NCBI GenBank assembly: GCA_036936605.1 | Contig: JAUPFV010000001.1 | Location: forward strand, 157,265,187-157,329,186 | DNA from: Limnanthes douglasii subsp. nivea | Taxonomy: Eukaryota; Streptophyta; Magnoliopsida; Brassicales; Limnanthaceae | Direction of reading: 5' to 3' | DNA length: 64,000 nt | In this document: one piece after another, positions 38,340-49,740 of the stretch | Numbering within the stretch: position 1 is the first letter of the stretch | Layout: every line of letters starts with the position of its first letter | Translations under genes and position numbers: made by a program | The notes under the pieces: model-generated | Database searches by the model: none | The model's input: only the letters and a program-made list of their open reading frames with translations | What the model was told of the DNA's origin: nothing

Positions 38340-39404
38340 TCAAAGATCTTTACATACATGACTTGTTGCTCCCGAATCAACCCACCAAGCAACATCATCA
38401 TCATGCACATAAAATGCTTCAGATATTAAAGATATATAATTTTGACCAGAATTAGAATTCTGAAATAAAATCTGACCTTGTTGCTTTTCAGGATCCTTAG
38501 ATCCACTTGAACCAGCATTGTTTCTACTTGAACCAGCACTGTTCCCACTTGGACCAACATTATTTTTGCTTTTCCCAACTCGACAATCCCTTCTAAAGTG
38601 ACCAGGTTTGCCACATTTCCAGCATGCTATTTTAGGCTTTTTGTTGTTAAAATTATTGTTTTTGTTGTTTCCTTTAAACTTTCGTTTATTCTCCTTATCT
38701 GTATTTCCATTCTTAAAGAATCCGCTGCTTTCAGCCATATTTACAGATGAGTTTCCCACTTGGTTTTTACCCTTGGGATTACTTAATTCATCTTGAGCCC
38801 TTATAGACTCTTCAATCTTAAAATGACTACCAAGTTCGACTAGAGTCATTTCTTCTTTGTTGTGTTTCAGTGTGTGTTTAAAATCCTTCCATGAAGGAGG
38901 AAATTTGTCAATAACAGAAGAAACCGAAATGCATTCGTCCATTTTCATATTGTGTTGAACAAATTGACCCAGAATTCTTAGTAGTTCATTATACTGTTCC
39001 ATTACAGGTCTAGAGTCAACCATTTTGTAATTTATAAAATTACTAACCAGGAACTTCCTACTAGAAGCATCTTCTGCCATGTATTTTGATTCTATAGAAT
39101 CCCATAACTCTTTTGAAGATTCGACATTTTGGTATACATCAAACAAAGTATCAGACATACCGTTTAATATATGGCCTCGGCAAATGTAGTCATCATTCTC
39201 CCACTGGCTGCGCCTCCTCGTTTGTTCCAATGTTTCATTCTCAGTGATCTCTGGCCAGGGGGTACTCAAGACATACACAAACTTGAGTGTAGTCAACAGA
39301 AAATGCATCTTTTTCTACCATCGTCTGAAATCATGTCCTTCGAACTTCTCCAACTTAGCGAATTTACTTGTCATCTCCTTCGCAGATTCTCCTCCATTCG
39401 TCAT
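38340..39404 (-). pseudogene. Copia relic 2 gag and protease start
   Basis: Gag begins MTNGGESAKEMTSKFAKLEK at 39404 on the minus strand. A TAG at 39315-39317 interrupts it where related gags have Gln in RRWQKK. From 39308 it is open for 322 codons. It contains the UBN2-type gag core (GHILNGMSDTLFDVYQ, ELWDSIESKYMAEDASSRKF), a CCHC zinc knuckle (CWKCGKPGHFRRDC, about residue 228 of the open part), and the protease active site WWVDSGATSHVC near its end. A short degenerate repeat (AGSSRNNAGSSGS) follows the knuckle. The single nonsense codon means it cannot produce full gag. Confidence 0.88.
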
Positions 39405-39443
39405 CTCTATCTTCATCAACAAGACCAGAATATTTCAATAAAA

Positions 39444-40890
39444 TGTAGAAAATAGTGTTTAGTTTCCGGATAATCTCTGAAGTCTTGTATACAAATTCTT
39501 ATCGAAATATCTTTGGGGTTCTCCAAAAATTTCAATTGGATAAAATTAGAGATATAATTTTGAACAGAGAGGATGAAAATCATATGATTTCCTTTTCAAC
39601 AGAACCCATATTTATAAATTCGACCAACCAAAAAACAGTTTGGAAGTTAGGGCAGTTAGGGTCTCTCAACAGTTAGGTCAGCTCGACCCCAGCCAGGGGC
39701 TCCGCCCCTTGACCCCACTAATCATGATCTAACCTAAAAAGCGTGCACTCCGCACTCTATGACTTGTTTGATAATATATCATGTTTAATTGGTCGACTAG
39801 TCGATCGAATTACACTAAAATAAATAACAATCTTCCCCCATTTTAGTGTAATTCATGATCTACTAAACACAATCATATCAAATATCAAATTTATGCATAA
39901 ATGAAATATCGTAACGATTGAATTTCACATTAGTATATTACACATTCCAAATATTCGAATATCATGGTATCACTAAGGATTGAACCTTTACTATTCACAA
40001 TGAATACATGAAGATAATATACACATAAATTTACATTCTCACTTGTTCTTACTTGACACTATATTTTACTAGCCTTGTGTCCTTATCCTTCTTAAGCATA
40101 TCAAATCCAAGTCCTAGCTTCTTGAAGCGGCTAAACTTCATGCTCAAATAGGTAGTTCTTTTAATCTTACACCTTCATATGCAATTTTTCAAAAGAGCTA
40201 TTAAGAAGATAATCTTCAACCTTCACAACTTGCAGTTCTGAACACATACCTTGGGATGATATACAAATGTGTTCCAATATCTTGATGTTAAGCTTTCCAC
40301 ATTGAATTCACCACCTAATGTCATATTAGATGGGAATTGGGTATCTCAACATGAGAGATTTCAAGGGGCTCCGCCAGCCAGGATAGACTAGTCGACCAAT
40401 TTAATCATGATATATTATCAAACAAGTCGTGGAGTGCGGAGTGCACGCTTGTTAGATTAAATCATGATTAGTGGGGTCAAGGGGCGGAGCTCCTTGCGGG
40501 GTCCAAGGGGAGGAGCCCCTGGCTGGGGTCGACCTGACAGGTCAGCTTGGAAAAAAATTATTTTGGTTAAATCGGCTATTGTTGCAAGTCAACAGAATTT
40601 CGAAATTGAAAATTTGACCGTTTTATTCAAATTTTAAATTTCAGCCGTTTTATTACAAAACCAGTTTAGAGACCCTAACTACCCTAACTTCCAAACTGTT
40701 TTTTGGTTGGTCGAATTTATAAATATGGGTTCTGTTGAAAAGGATATGACATTATTTTCATCCTCTCTGTTCAAAATTATATCTCTGATTTTATCCAATT
40801 GAAGTTTTTGGAGCACCTCCAAAATATTTCAAGAAGAAATTGTTTACAAGACTTCAGAGATTATCCGGAAACGAAATACTATTTTCTACA
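39444..40890. repeat. Inverted pair of Copia LTR segments
   Basis: The right LTR of Copia relic 2 (39444 to about 39830) recurs reverse-complemented at about 40385-40890, ending ttttctaca. Shared text includes caaccaaaaaacagtttggaagtt, the GC-rich ggggctccgcccc segment and gataatatatcatg. The right arm has about 110 extra bases (40550-40660). The 550-bp spacer (39830-40385) is unrelated, with cttcccccattttagtgtaattcatg, and encodes nothing I recognise. Confidence 0.85.
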
Positions 40891-41290
40891 TAGTTTGCCT
40901 ATTTCACAATTCCTATTTTACTATATCTCGTAATTTACGAATTCGTAGAGTTTCTTATTTTGGAAGGGGTAAGCGTCTATCTACTTGTAAAACATGTATT
41001 TCACAATTTAATTTTTTTTTGCAAATAACATAAATTTTATTGTGTAGTTTGTCTGTTTTTCACATAATTATTTTTGCAAATAACATAAATTTTATTTTAT
41101 CATTTTGAAAATCTTGTAGTATAATATAAATAGACTCCACCAGTTTTTTTTAAAAAATTATAAACTAAACCTGTAGTTTTATATATTATTCGAAATATAT
41201 TTTTATCATTTATTTAATATTTATTTCGTAAATAAAACATAATTCCTCATAAATTTAAAAAATAGTTTAGGCGAACAAATTAGAAAAATA
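40891..41290. other. AT-rich spacer
   Basis: Noncoding. It contains a short direct repeat, tttgcaaataacataaatttta, at about 41030 and 41076. It borders the left end of the large Mutator-like element. Confidence 0.5.
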
Positions 41291-42819
41291 ATATAGCTGA
41301 TTAATGGGAGACATACCAATAAAGACCCATTTTACAAACCTATTACCAATAAAGATCCGAAATAATTCACAATTATTTTTCCAAAAACTACCATCGATAT
41401 AAGGAACTGTTTTGAAACACTTGTAACCTCTCCCTCTCCCTCTCTTTCGAATTCCCCCTCTTTCTCTATCTTCCTATCTCTCTCCTCATTCTAGTATCGA
41501 CATCGATATCGAATTCAATTCACTACTATGATCGACTCCGGCGAATCAACGAAGATAACGAACTTCTCCGACAAGGCTAGAACTCCGAAGAATTTAAAAA
41601 CCATGGTCCGATTACGACTATGACGAATTCAAAAACACAGTTCGATTCGGCTCCGATCAGAGTATCAACTCTGATTAAGATTTCGGTTAGAGTATCAGAG
41701 TATCAACAACGACAACATCGGTGAAGTAGTAATTGTTGTACTGTTTTACGATTACACTTATTCAGTTCAATTACGTTTACGATTACGATTACTGAAACCT
41801 AGGGTTTAAAAACACTGTTTCTAGTTTGTTTTCAGTGAGAAACATTGTTTACTCATGTCTCGCTAAAGTGAGACACGAGACGCAATAGAACCTGCATAAT
41901 CAAAATATAATTTCGAATACACAAAGCCATATTAAATATTACTGAAATTCATACCTGATTTTGTGACATTTCTATAAGTTTTGCAGATAGTATTTGGCTA
42001 TAATTGCAGGTTTTTTATATAGGCTCCGCGTCTACTAGTGTTTTCTGGTTATCGATCTCTTTAGGTTTCGCATCTATTAGTGTTTCGTGCATTGATATTT
42101 ACATAGGTTTCGCAACTATCATCTTCCCCATATTTGCAGGTTTTTATAGAGTTTCACATCTATCAATGTGTACTGCTTAACATTTGACATAGTTTTTGCA
42201 TCTAGCAAATTGTTTTATTATAAATCTCCTTAGGTTTCGCATCTAGCAAATTTTTTGATTATAGATCTTTTTAGGTTTCACATCTAACAGATTTCTTGAT
42301 TATAGATCTCCTTAGGTTTCACATTGATCAAAGTTTTTTATTACAAATCTTCTTAGGTTTCGCATCTATCAAATTGTTTGGTTATAGATCTCCCTAGGTT
42401 TTGCATCTATTAGTGTCTCAGTGCATTGACATTTACATAGATTTTCGCATCTACCACTTATCTAACTTCCACAATTTTTGTATCTATCACATCTGATATA
42501 TTTTTCTCTTTTATTGCTTTTACAAGTAAAATGAAACAAAAACATGTTTCTACGGGTCCGACCTCTTTGCACTGTTAAAAATGATGGACGAGACAAAAGT
42601 GAGGCCAGAACATATAAGCAGCAAAAAAGACACCCTTTTACTCACTTTTAAAAATAGCCTATGATCTTCGACCAAAGAAGACTGCATACAAAAAGCACTG
42701 GGATGTAATTGAGTAGATAACAATGACATATGATGACGAACAATAAGCATTTAAATTGGGAGAAAAGTTTTTACAGCTTACAAACCATAACATAAAGACG
42801 AAGAAAAATCATTGATAAT

Positions 42820-43120
42820 ATGCCACTTCAAGCCAAAAGTTTTGAACCTAAGTTTTCAGATTTAAAAGACGAAGAAAAATCATTGATAATAAAGAAGTAT
42901 TCTCCTGAGAAGACATCAAGAAAAGTTGATGAAAGCCGAGCAAGACCAATCACTAACAAACTAATAAAAATATGCCACTTCAAGCCAAAAGTTTTGAACC
43001 TAAGTTTTCAGATTTAGAAGACGAAGAAAATCATTGATAATAAAGAAGTATTCTTATGAGAAGACATCAAGAGAAGTTGATGAAAGCCGAGCAAGACCAA
43101 TCCCTAACAAACCGATAAAG
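42820..43120 (+). repeat. 152-bp tandem exon duplication
   Basis: Units 42820-42971 and 42972-43120 both start atgccacttcaagccaaaag and end aacaaac followed by taataaa/cgataaag; they differ at a handful of positions. The second ends at a GT splice donor (43121). The unit length is not a multiple of three and copy 2 also lacks an A, so the reading frame from 42820 terminates in copy 2 at 43017. Confidence 0.9.
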
Positions 43121-46100
43121 GTTCAATTCCATCTTTCTCATATTTTTCGACTGCTTTAATATTTGCATAGGTTTCTCATCTACTACTTGTGCTTTACTTT
43201 AAAATTTGCATAACATTACACATCTATCTCTTTAATCTGCTTCACATTAAACTAGGTTTCGCATCTATCACGTTAGGCCTGTTTCAAATTAAACCTCGTT
43301 CCGCATCTACTAAGATTAATATAGGTCTCGCATCTAGCTTTTTACCATTTACATAGGTTTCACATCTATCGTTTTAACTTCCTTTTCACATTTCAATAGG
43401 TTCCGCATCTATCTGAATGTAATTACTAGGTTTTCGCATCTATCTTTTTTAAAACAATGTTTTTGCTTGTTGGTAGGATGCAATAAAGAAAGCAGTAAAA
43501 ACATCTGGACAAGAGGCAATAAAAGATGTTGTCATACTCTTTATATTGCTAGCCTGTTCTACCTTGTTTTTCTCTACATCTGGAGATGTACTAGCTTCGA
43601 CTGTGGTGTATTATATAGAACACCTTGACAAAATAAACAACTACAATTGGGCTGAAGCAATCCAAGAAAAGTTGATGAATTCAATAATAGCTTGTCATGA
43701 ATTCAACTATAATATTTAGTCAATAAATGATATCTAAAGTATTGTTAATATATAGTCATTCATCATGGAACACACAACTTTATGTCAGAATATTGAGATT
43801 GAAGACAAAATACCTAGATGCTTCAAATGGCTGGGTATCGAACGCAAAACAGATTTAGATTTGGTTGAAGCCATAAAAAACATAACAAATGAACAAGTAT
43901 ATTTACGATATGTTTTTTATTCATGTATCACATTTTACATATATATATATATATATCTTTACTATAACATTTGAACAAATTTATAGATTCTTGAAGAAGA
44001 ATTGAAGCTAACATAAGAAGAAGAAGAACAACAACAACAATTTGGAGGAGAATTCCAAATACAAGAAGAAAATAATGATGCTCCTCAAGAAAATTATATT
44101 ATTCCACCAATAAATTCTGAACAAGTAAACCTCAACGAAGATGAAGATGCTTTGCATCGGGATACGTTCCAAGAACTAGCTACAATAGATTCTACTGATA
44201 GCGAAAAAACACTCGTCCAATACATAGTTCAACCATTTAAAAAAGTTCCAAGAACTAAAAAAACTGCAACACGACGAAGAAAAACTAGTACAAAGCGTGA
44301 AAGAGAAAACTTTACCGGTAGAAACTCGTCCTCTGAACAAACATAAGACAGTACATACAACTCATCCCCATATTGCAAGAAATGTGAATACAACATCACT
44401 GATTCTTAGGAATCTCAAGAAACCTGAAAAGACAATAGAAAAGAGATCTAAAATCAACATTTCGGACATATTATACCATCTGAAGACAGAAAACAGAAGG
44501 TTGAAAAAATTTCTAGCAAGAGAAAAGGTAAAAATCTCATGTTTTATCATATTTACTATACATTCCGCATCTAGCATCAATAATATCCTAAGATGCTTTG
44601 CATCTAACGTCATGATTACTAAAGGTTTCGCATCTACTTTATAATTAACGTTTCTCATCTATCATTCTGTTTAGGTTCCACATCTATCAATTCTATTTCA
44701 CGTTTCGCATCTATCGTTTATGTGCAGGTTCCGCATCTATCGTTTTTGTTTACGTTCGACATCTATCCTACTATTTAGGTTCTGCATCTATTATTTCTAC
44801 TACTTTCCGCATCTATTATTTTGGTTTGACTCAAAGGTTTTACATATAGTTTTATGAATGCTAAGGTTTCGTATTTACCATTCATCTTCTGATGTCAAAG
44901 GTTTTACATCTATCTTTGACATTTCTTATTATTTTGCAGAAAGTCAACACAATATTGTTGGTATTGTTACCAATCACCAAATAAAATTAGAAAAATTAGA
45001 AGAAAGAGATTTCTTCTAATTACTGTTGTTGGTATTGTTAACACAATATTGTTGGTATTGTTACCAACAATATTGTTGGTATTTTTACCAACCAAAAACT
45101 TATTCAAGAAGAAAGAGATTGAATGATCAAGGCCACCAATCACCAAATAAAATTAGAAAAATACCTAATACTGTAGTCGAAAGCCATGTTGTTTATGATG
45201 AAAACCAAGACAAAACACCAAATATTGTTGTGGAAGACAAGGTTCCACCTCCACAACAAGAAAAAAAGTGAAGATGATTTGGAAAACCAGGATCATGATG
45301 TTGTTAGTGATCCTCCTATTAATGTTGGTATTGTTACTTCTGAATATATTGTTGCTGTAGAAAAGGAGAATTATACTCCTATTGAAGTTGGGGTGGAAAA
45401 TCAAGTTGATGCCACTATTAATAGTGATGTTGGGTTTGAAAAGAAAGACAATCCCTCGGTTGAAACTCCTACTGAAGTTGGGTTTGAAAACAAAGATGAT
45501 CCCTCGGTTCTTGTTAATGTTACAAAAGAAAAAAATACCAATACTGTTATGGAAGAACAAGATAAAAATACTAATGTTGCTGTTCGTATTGCTAAAGAAT
45601 CAGTTGCTGAAGTATCTGAAGGGACAAGCAGTGTAGCTGAAGTATTTAAAGGGAACAAGAGTGTTGTTGTAGCATCTGTTGTTTCAAAGGGTGTTATTGA
45701 AGAATCTAAAGTGACTAACAAAGATGATGTGGACAAATAGGTGATACAGATAACCCAGAATGAACAAAACAAATTTTGAAAAACGTTTGTATTTAAAGAT
45801 ATATACTACTGTGTAGTATCTTCTTTTTTGGCCTAAATACTGTAATATTATATGTATTTATATGTTTATCTGCATCTGGTGTTTAACTGAATAGTGGTTT
45901 TGTATTTAAAGATACATGTTTTGCATCTATCTTCCTTATGTATTATATTTACTCCAATTTCGCATCTAATGTCCAGTTTTCTGTTTTGTTAAGGAAAATG
46001 CATCAGAAGTCCAAAAAATCCAAATGACATAAGTTAGTGACTTAGACCCAGCACTTGAGAAATAAATTATAAGAATTGAAAAAGATATACAAAATAAAAA

Positions 46101-47600
46101 AGTAAGTGATTGAAAAAATTTCCCACCTATCATATTTTTACTGTTTCGCATCTAGCATAGTTTCCTTACTTTCTCATTTACCATAATTACAAAAAGGTTA
46201 CGCATATAATTTATTTCCATTGGTTTCACATCTACTTTATTTCCATAGGTTTCGCATCTATTTTGGTTTTCACTGGTCACTTATATATGAAAGTTACACA
46301 GGTTTCGCATTTATCTGAATAACAAAGGTTTCTCATCGATCGATATTACGTATGTTTCACATCTATCTTGGTTTCCCTTCTTTCTCATCTATTATATTTC
46401 TGAGCGTTTTACATTTATCTTGGTTCCCTTCTTTCACATCCATTATATTTCCAAACGTTTCGCATCTATCTCCTCTTATAGTTTAAATTGTTTCCCATTT
46501 GTGCAAAAATATTTGGATGAATGTCCTTCATTTGAACTAATTTTAGATCCTACTCAACATCAAGTCTCTAAAGAACTATATAAGAAGGAAATTAACAGAA
46601 AAGAATGGTCATTTACAAACAAAGTAACAATTGTAATTGACATAAAAGAATACTACAAATTAGAACTAATTGGAAAATGAGAAAACAATTTTGATCCAAC
46701 AGTATGGTCATGTCCAGATGTACCAAAATCTAATATTTTTTTAGTACTTTGACGGAGATAACAGATGAAGATGAAATCTACTCTACAGTAAAAGTTAAAT
46801 TTAGATTTAGTTTGTTTCCATTGCTTCCCAATACATATGTTAACAAGCTGTTGGTTTCCACTATTGACAACACATGTAATTGCTGGTTATATGTATATCA
46901 ACCTTAAACAACAAAACTTTCAAATACGAGTTGCTAGTAGTCCAGGATAATTTATGTGAGTAACATACTTATCTGGAAGCGTAATGGTAAGAATAAAATA
47001 CTTTTACAACATGTGTTAATTTATAAACATACATGTTTCTAAATATTACTCCTCCAATGTAGCATTTGCTGAACCAAAATATAGATGTAACATTATATGT
47101 TGACGATAAGCTACGAGGCATCAGAGAAGGTTTAATCTTCATTATGCTTCTAACAGAAGCTAGAACTGGGAATGTTAACCACTGGACATTATTGGTAATA
47201 GATGTTGAGCATGAAAAAGCAATAAATCTAAACCCAATACTAAACGTCCAGATCCAACAAGAAAAACTACAGAAAGATTAGTAAGTGTCTTTCTTATATA
47301 TTTATATATCATCTGATTTATTTGTATGTTTATTAAATTACAGATTGCATACCTCCAAAACAAAAATATTTTACAAGCAGAAGAAGCAATAAAGATATAT
47401 TGTCCAGTAAAAATATATAAACAAAAACCTGGATCACTTGATTGCGGACTAATGGTCTATTACTACAAAGATTATATTTTCAATGGGAAACTTGACTTTC
47501 ACAAAACTTCTGATATTGCACCATTAAGAAGAGCATACATGTTTTACATGTTTCTTAATGACATGAATACTAAAAATATTGGGACGATGTTTTGTAATCT
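42820..47600 (+). pseudogene. ULP1-type cysteine protease gene (VANC-like), damaged
   Basis: Exon-like blocks alternate with motif-filled introns: 42820-43120, 43477-43719, about 43765-43896, 43987-44527, 44940-45740, about 46505-46680, 47066-47279 and about 47342-47590, with GT/AG at most edges. Block 2 (LACSTLFFSTSGD, then EHLDKINNYNWAEAI) resembles the DUF1985-type N-terminal domain of plant ULP1 transposon proteins. Blocks 4-5 are acidic and basic low complexity. The last blocks form the peptidase: NHWTLLVIDVE with the catalytic His and KPGSLDCGLMVYYY with the catalytic Cys. In-frame stops (near 44010, 46678), a frame jump near 45268 and the duplicated first exon suggest loss of function here. 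In Arabidopsis, related VANC proteins counter silencing of their own family. Confidence 0.7.
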
Positions 47601-47803
47601 TTGTTTTACTTCTTTTTGCGATGTTTGTGATATTTTTTTTATTTTACAGTTTGTCTACTATAAAATATATCTCAATGACGAACTTGTCCAACAGCTATGG
47701 TGTCGCATCTATCAAAGTGTAATTACAAGGGTTTCATATCTATCGTTGGATCTCGAATCTATTCACAGGTCGCATCTATCTTTTATATTCTAATGAATGT
47801 TTT

Positions 47804-48555
47804 GCGTCTATCAATTTATTTTTTCTCTTGGAAACTCTTTCCTATCTTCTAGTCTAATTATTTTTTATCCAATTATCACTTACATAAGTAATATGTTTTT
47901 GTAGTTAATATACTCAACCAATCTCACACATATATATTTCAAAAATTCAAAAATCAAACTAGTAGCTTTAGTTTGATTTGATATTTTCTTACTTGATTTG
48001 ACAAGTCTAAGATACTCATCATTACATTGCATTAATTACAAAAGCTCACGAATATCAACCAAAGATATTATTTCTATCACAGCTTCTAGTCTGTTCACCT
48101 TCTTAATAATTTTAACTATAAAAAATTTAAATACAGCGTCTCGCATCTAGTATATTATATGTCCCTTTATTTCACATATTATTTCGCATATACTAGAGAA
48201 ATGTAAATAACACGTTTCGTATCTACTATTTAATTTTTACACAGGGTGTCACATCTATCAATTTGTTTTTTCTCGTGGAAACATTTTCCCATATTCTGGT
48301 ATAATTAATTTTCATCAACTTATCACTTACAAAAGTAATATTTTTTGTACTTAATATACTCTACCAATCTCACGCATATAAACTTCAAAATTCAAAAATA
48401 AAACTAGTAGCTTTACTTTGATTATATATTTACTTGCATGACTTGACAACTCTTAGATACCCATTATTACATTGCATTAATTACAAATCTAAACAATATC
48501 AACCAATATATTATTTTTGTTTAATCTTTAAACTTTTCATCTTCTTATAGCATTT
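47804..48555 (+). repeat. Direct duplication, about 310-bp units with 445-bp period
   Basis: Unit 1 (47804-48115) and unit 2 (48251-48555) share tctatcaattt at the start, ccaatctcac, aaactagtagcttta, attacattgcattaattacaaa and atatcaacca. A cluster of 15-bp motif copies separates them. They lie between the ULP1 gene and the acidic frame, so they may duplicate a promoter or 3' region. Confidence 0.85.
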
Positions 48556-48689
48556 TAGCTACCTCTACAAAATATCACTTCATTCTTTCAGTTCTCAAAC
48601 ACAAAAGTTCACTTCATTCTCAGTGAAAATCTTCTAAACTTTTCACTTCTTAAAAAGTTGCTTTGAAAAATACCAAATTTTAACTATTC

Positions 48690-49020
48690 TTGAGATGATG
48701 GTCCCTATTATAGTGATATCAGTTCTCCTACTCGTTCCTCCAAGCCCAGGTAAGAGTGGAAACATACCACGACAGACGAATTTTCTGACAACATATCTGA
48801 TGAAAGTTTCGGTTCATTTTTTAAAGATGCTTATACCGAATATGCTTATTCTGAAGATGAAGAGGAGCCAGATGAGGATCCTATTTCTGTCCTCTTAAAA
48901 TGATAGAGGAAACGGAACCAGATGGAAGAAGATGAAGACACTGAAGACGAAGAAGATGAAGATGAAGACGAAGAAGACGAAAAAGATGATGAGGAAGATG
49001 ACGAAGAAGACTCTCGCTGA
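48690..49020 (+). CDS. Small acidic reading frame, unrecognised
   Basis: Downstream of the duplicated region the plus strand encodes, across frame breaks, a Ser-rich stretch (DEFSDNISDESFGSFF, AYSEDEEEPDEDP) followed by a long Asp/Glu run (EDTEDEEDEDEDEEDEKDDE) ending at 49018-49020. A TAA after SKPR and two stops after VLLK interrupt it. Some VANDAL elements carry a second small gene besides transposase and VANC. This could be the equivalent by position, but there is no motif to confirm it. It may equally be a decayed exon. Confidence 0.35.
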
Positions 49021-49740
49021 TGGTTAGGTGAAGGGTCTGATTTTATTTTTTGTTGTTTTAACTTAAGGTAGGAAGAAATTTATCTTTTTTGTTTTTTGAT
49101 GACCCAAATCAAACAAGGAGACTAAGGGTCTGCTCAAACAGAGTTTGAAGATGGAGACTCTGTTGTTAAATTTGTTTAAGTTTGTATTTCATTTACTGAA
49201 CTTAACATGTATTGCACTTGTTTCATAATGAACTTAATCTTTTTATTTTATTTTTTTTATTCATATTTTAACACATACATCAAAAAATGTATTTTATGAG
49301 CTGGTTTAGCAACTTCCAAAAGAATGTACTTAAATCCAACGTTTTGCATCTGTCAAAGTATAATATATATGATTATCCAAGGTTGCACATCTATAAAAAA
49401 TATTTAGTATTTAGTTATCCAAGGTTCTACATCTATCAGATCAGTGTATTTGGTGTAAGGTTTTTCCCATCTATCATAAATAATATAACTTCTTATCAAA
49501 TATTTCGCATCTATCATAAATAAAAAACTTGTCATCAAAACTTTGGCATCCAATTCAGTAAATCTTGTAAAATGTGTTTCGCATCTAGCAAAGCCCATCT
49601 TGTTGGTTATTACACGTTTCGCATCTATCGAGTCGATATATAACAAAAGGTTTCGCATCTAGAATCCATTAAAATATTCCAAATCTGTTGTCATTAGGAC
49701 AAAACAACTCAGAAAACTAAAGGTATAAAAACTTACATTC
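49021..49740. other. Spacer between convergent genes of the VANDAL-like element
   Basis: Noncoding DNA between the acidic frame and the 3' end of the transposase. The second half (49340-49665) is filled with motif copies, including four of the best-preserved ones. Confidence 0.6.

Larger units (their letters stand above)
36828..39830 (-). mobile_element. Copia LTR retrotransposon relic 2, RT and RNase H deleted
   Basis: LTR pieces starting TGTAGAAAATAGTGTTTAG lie at 36828 to about 37030 and from 39444 to about 39830. They are close in sequence over the shared 200 bp, so the element is younger than relics 1 and 3. Between them the minus strand encodes gag, protease and integrase, then ends abruptly: at about 37035 the frame moves from the beginning of RT straight into truncated LTR. 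One deletion explains both the missing RT-RNase H and the short left LTR. Confidence 0.85.

Noticed and set aside
45026..45740. A separate secreted or repeat protein at 45.0-45.7 kb
   Set aside because: It is a low-complexity acidic block with splice-like edges in line with the ULP1 gene, so it is best read as an internal exon.
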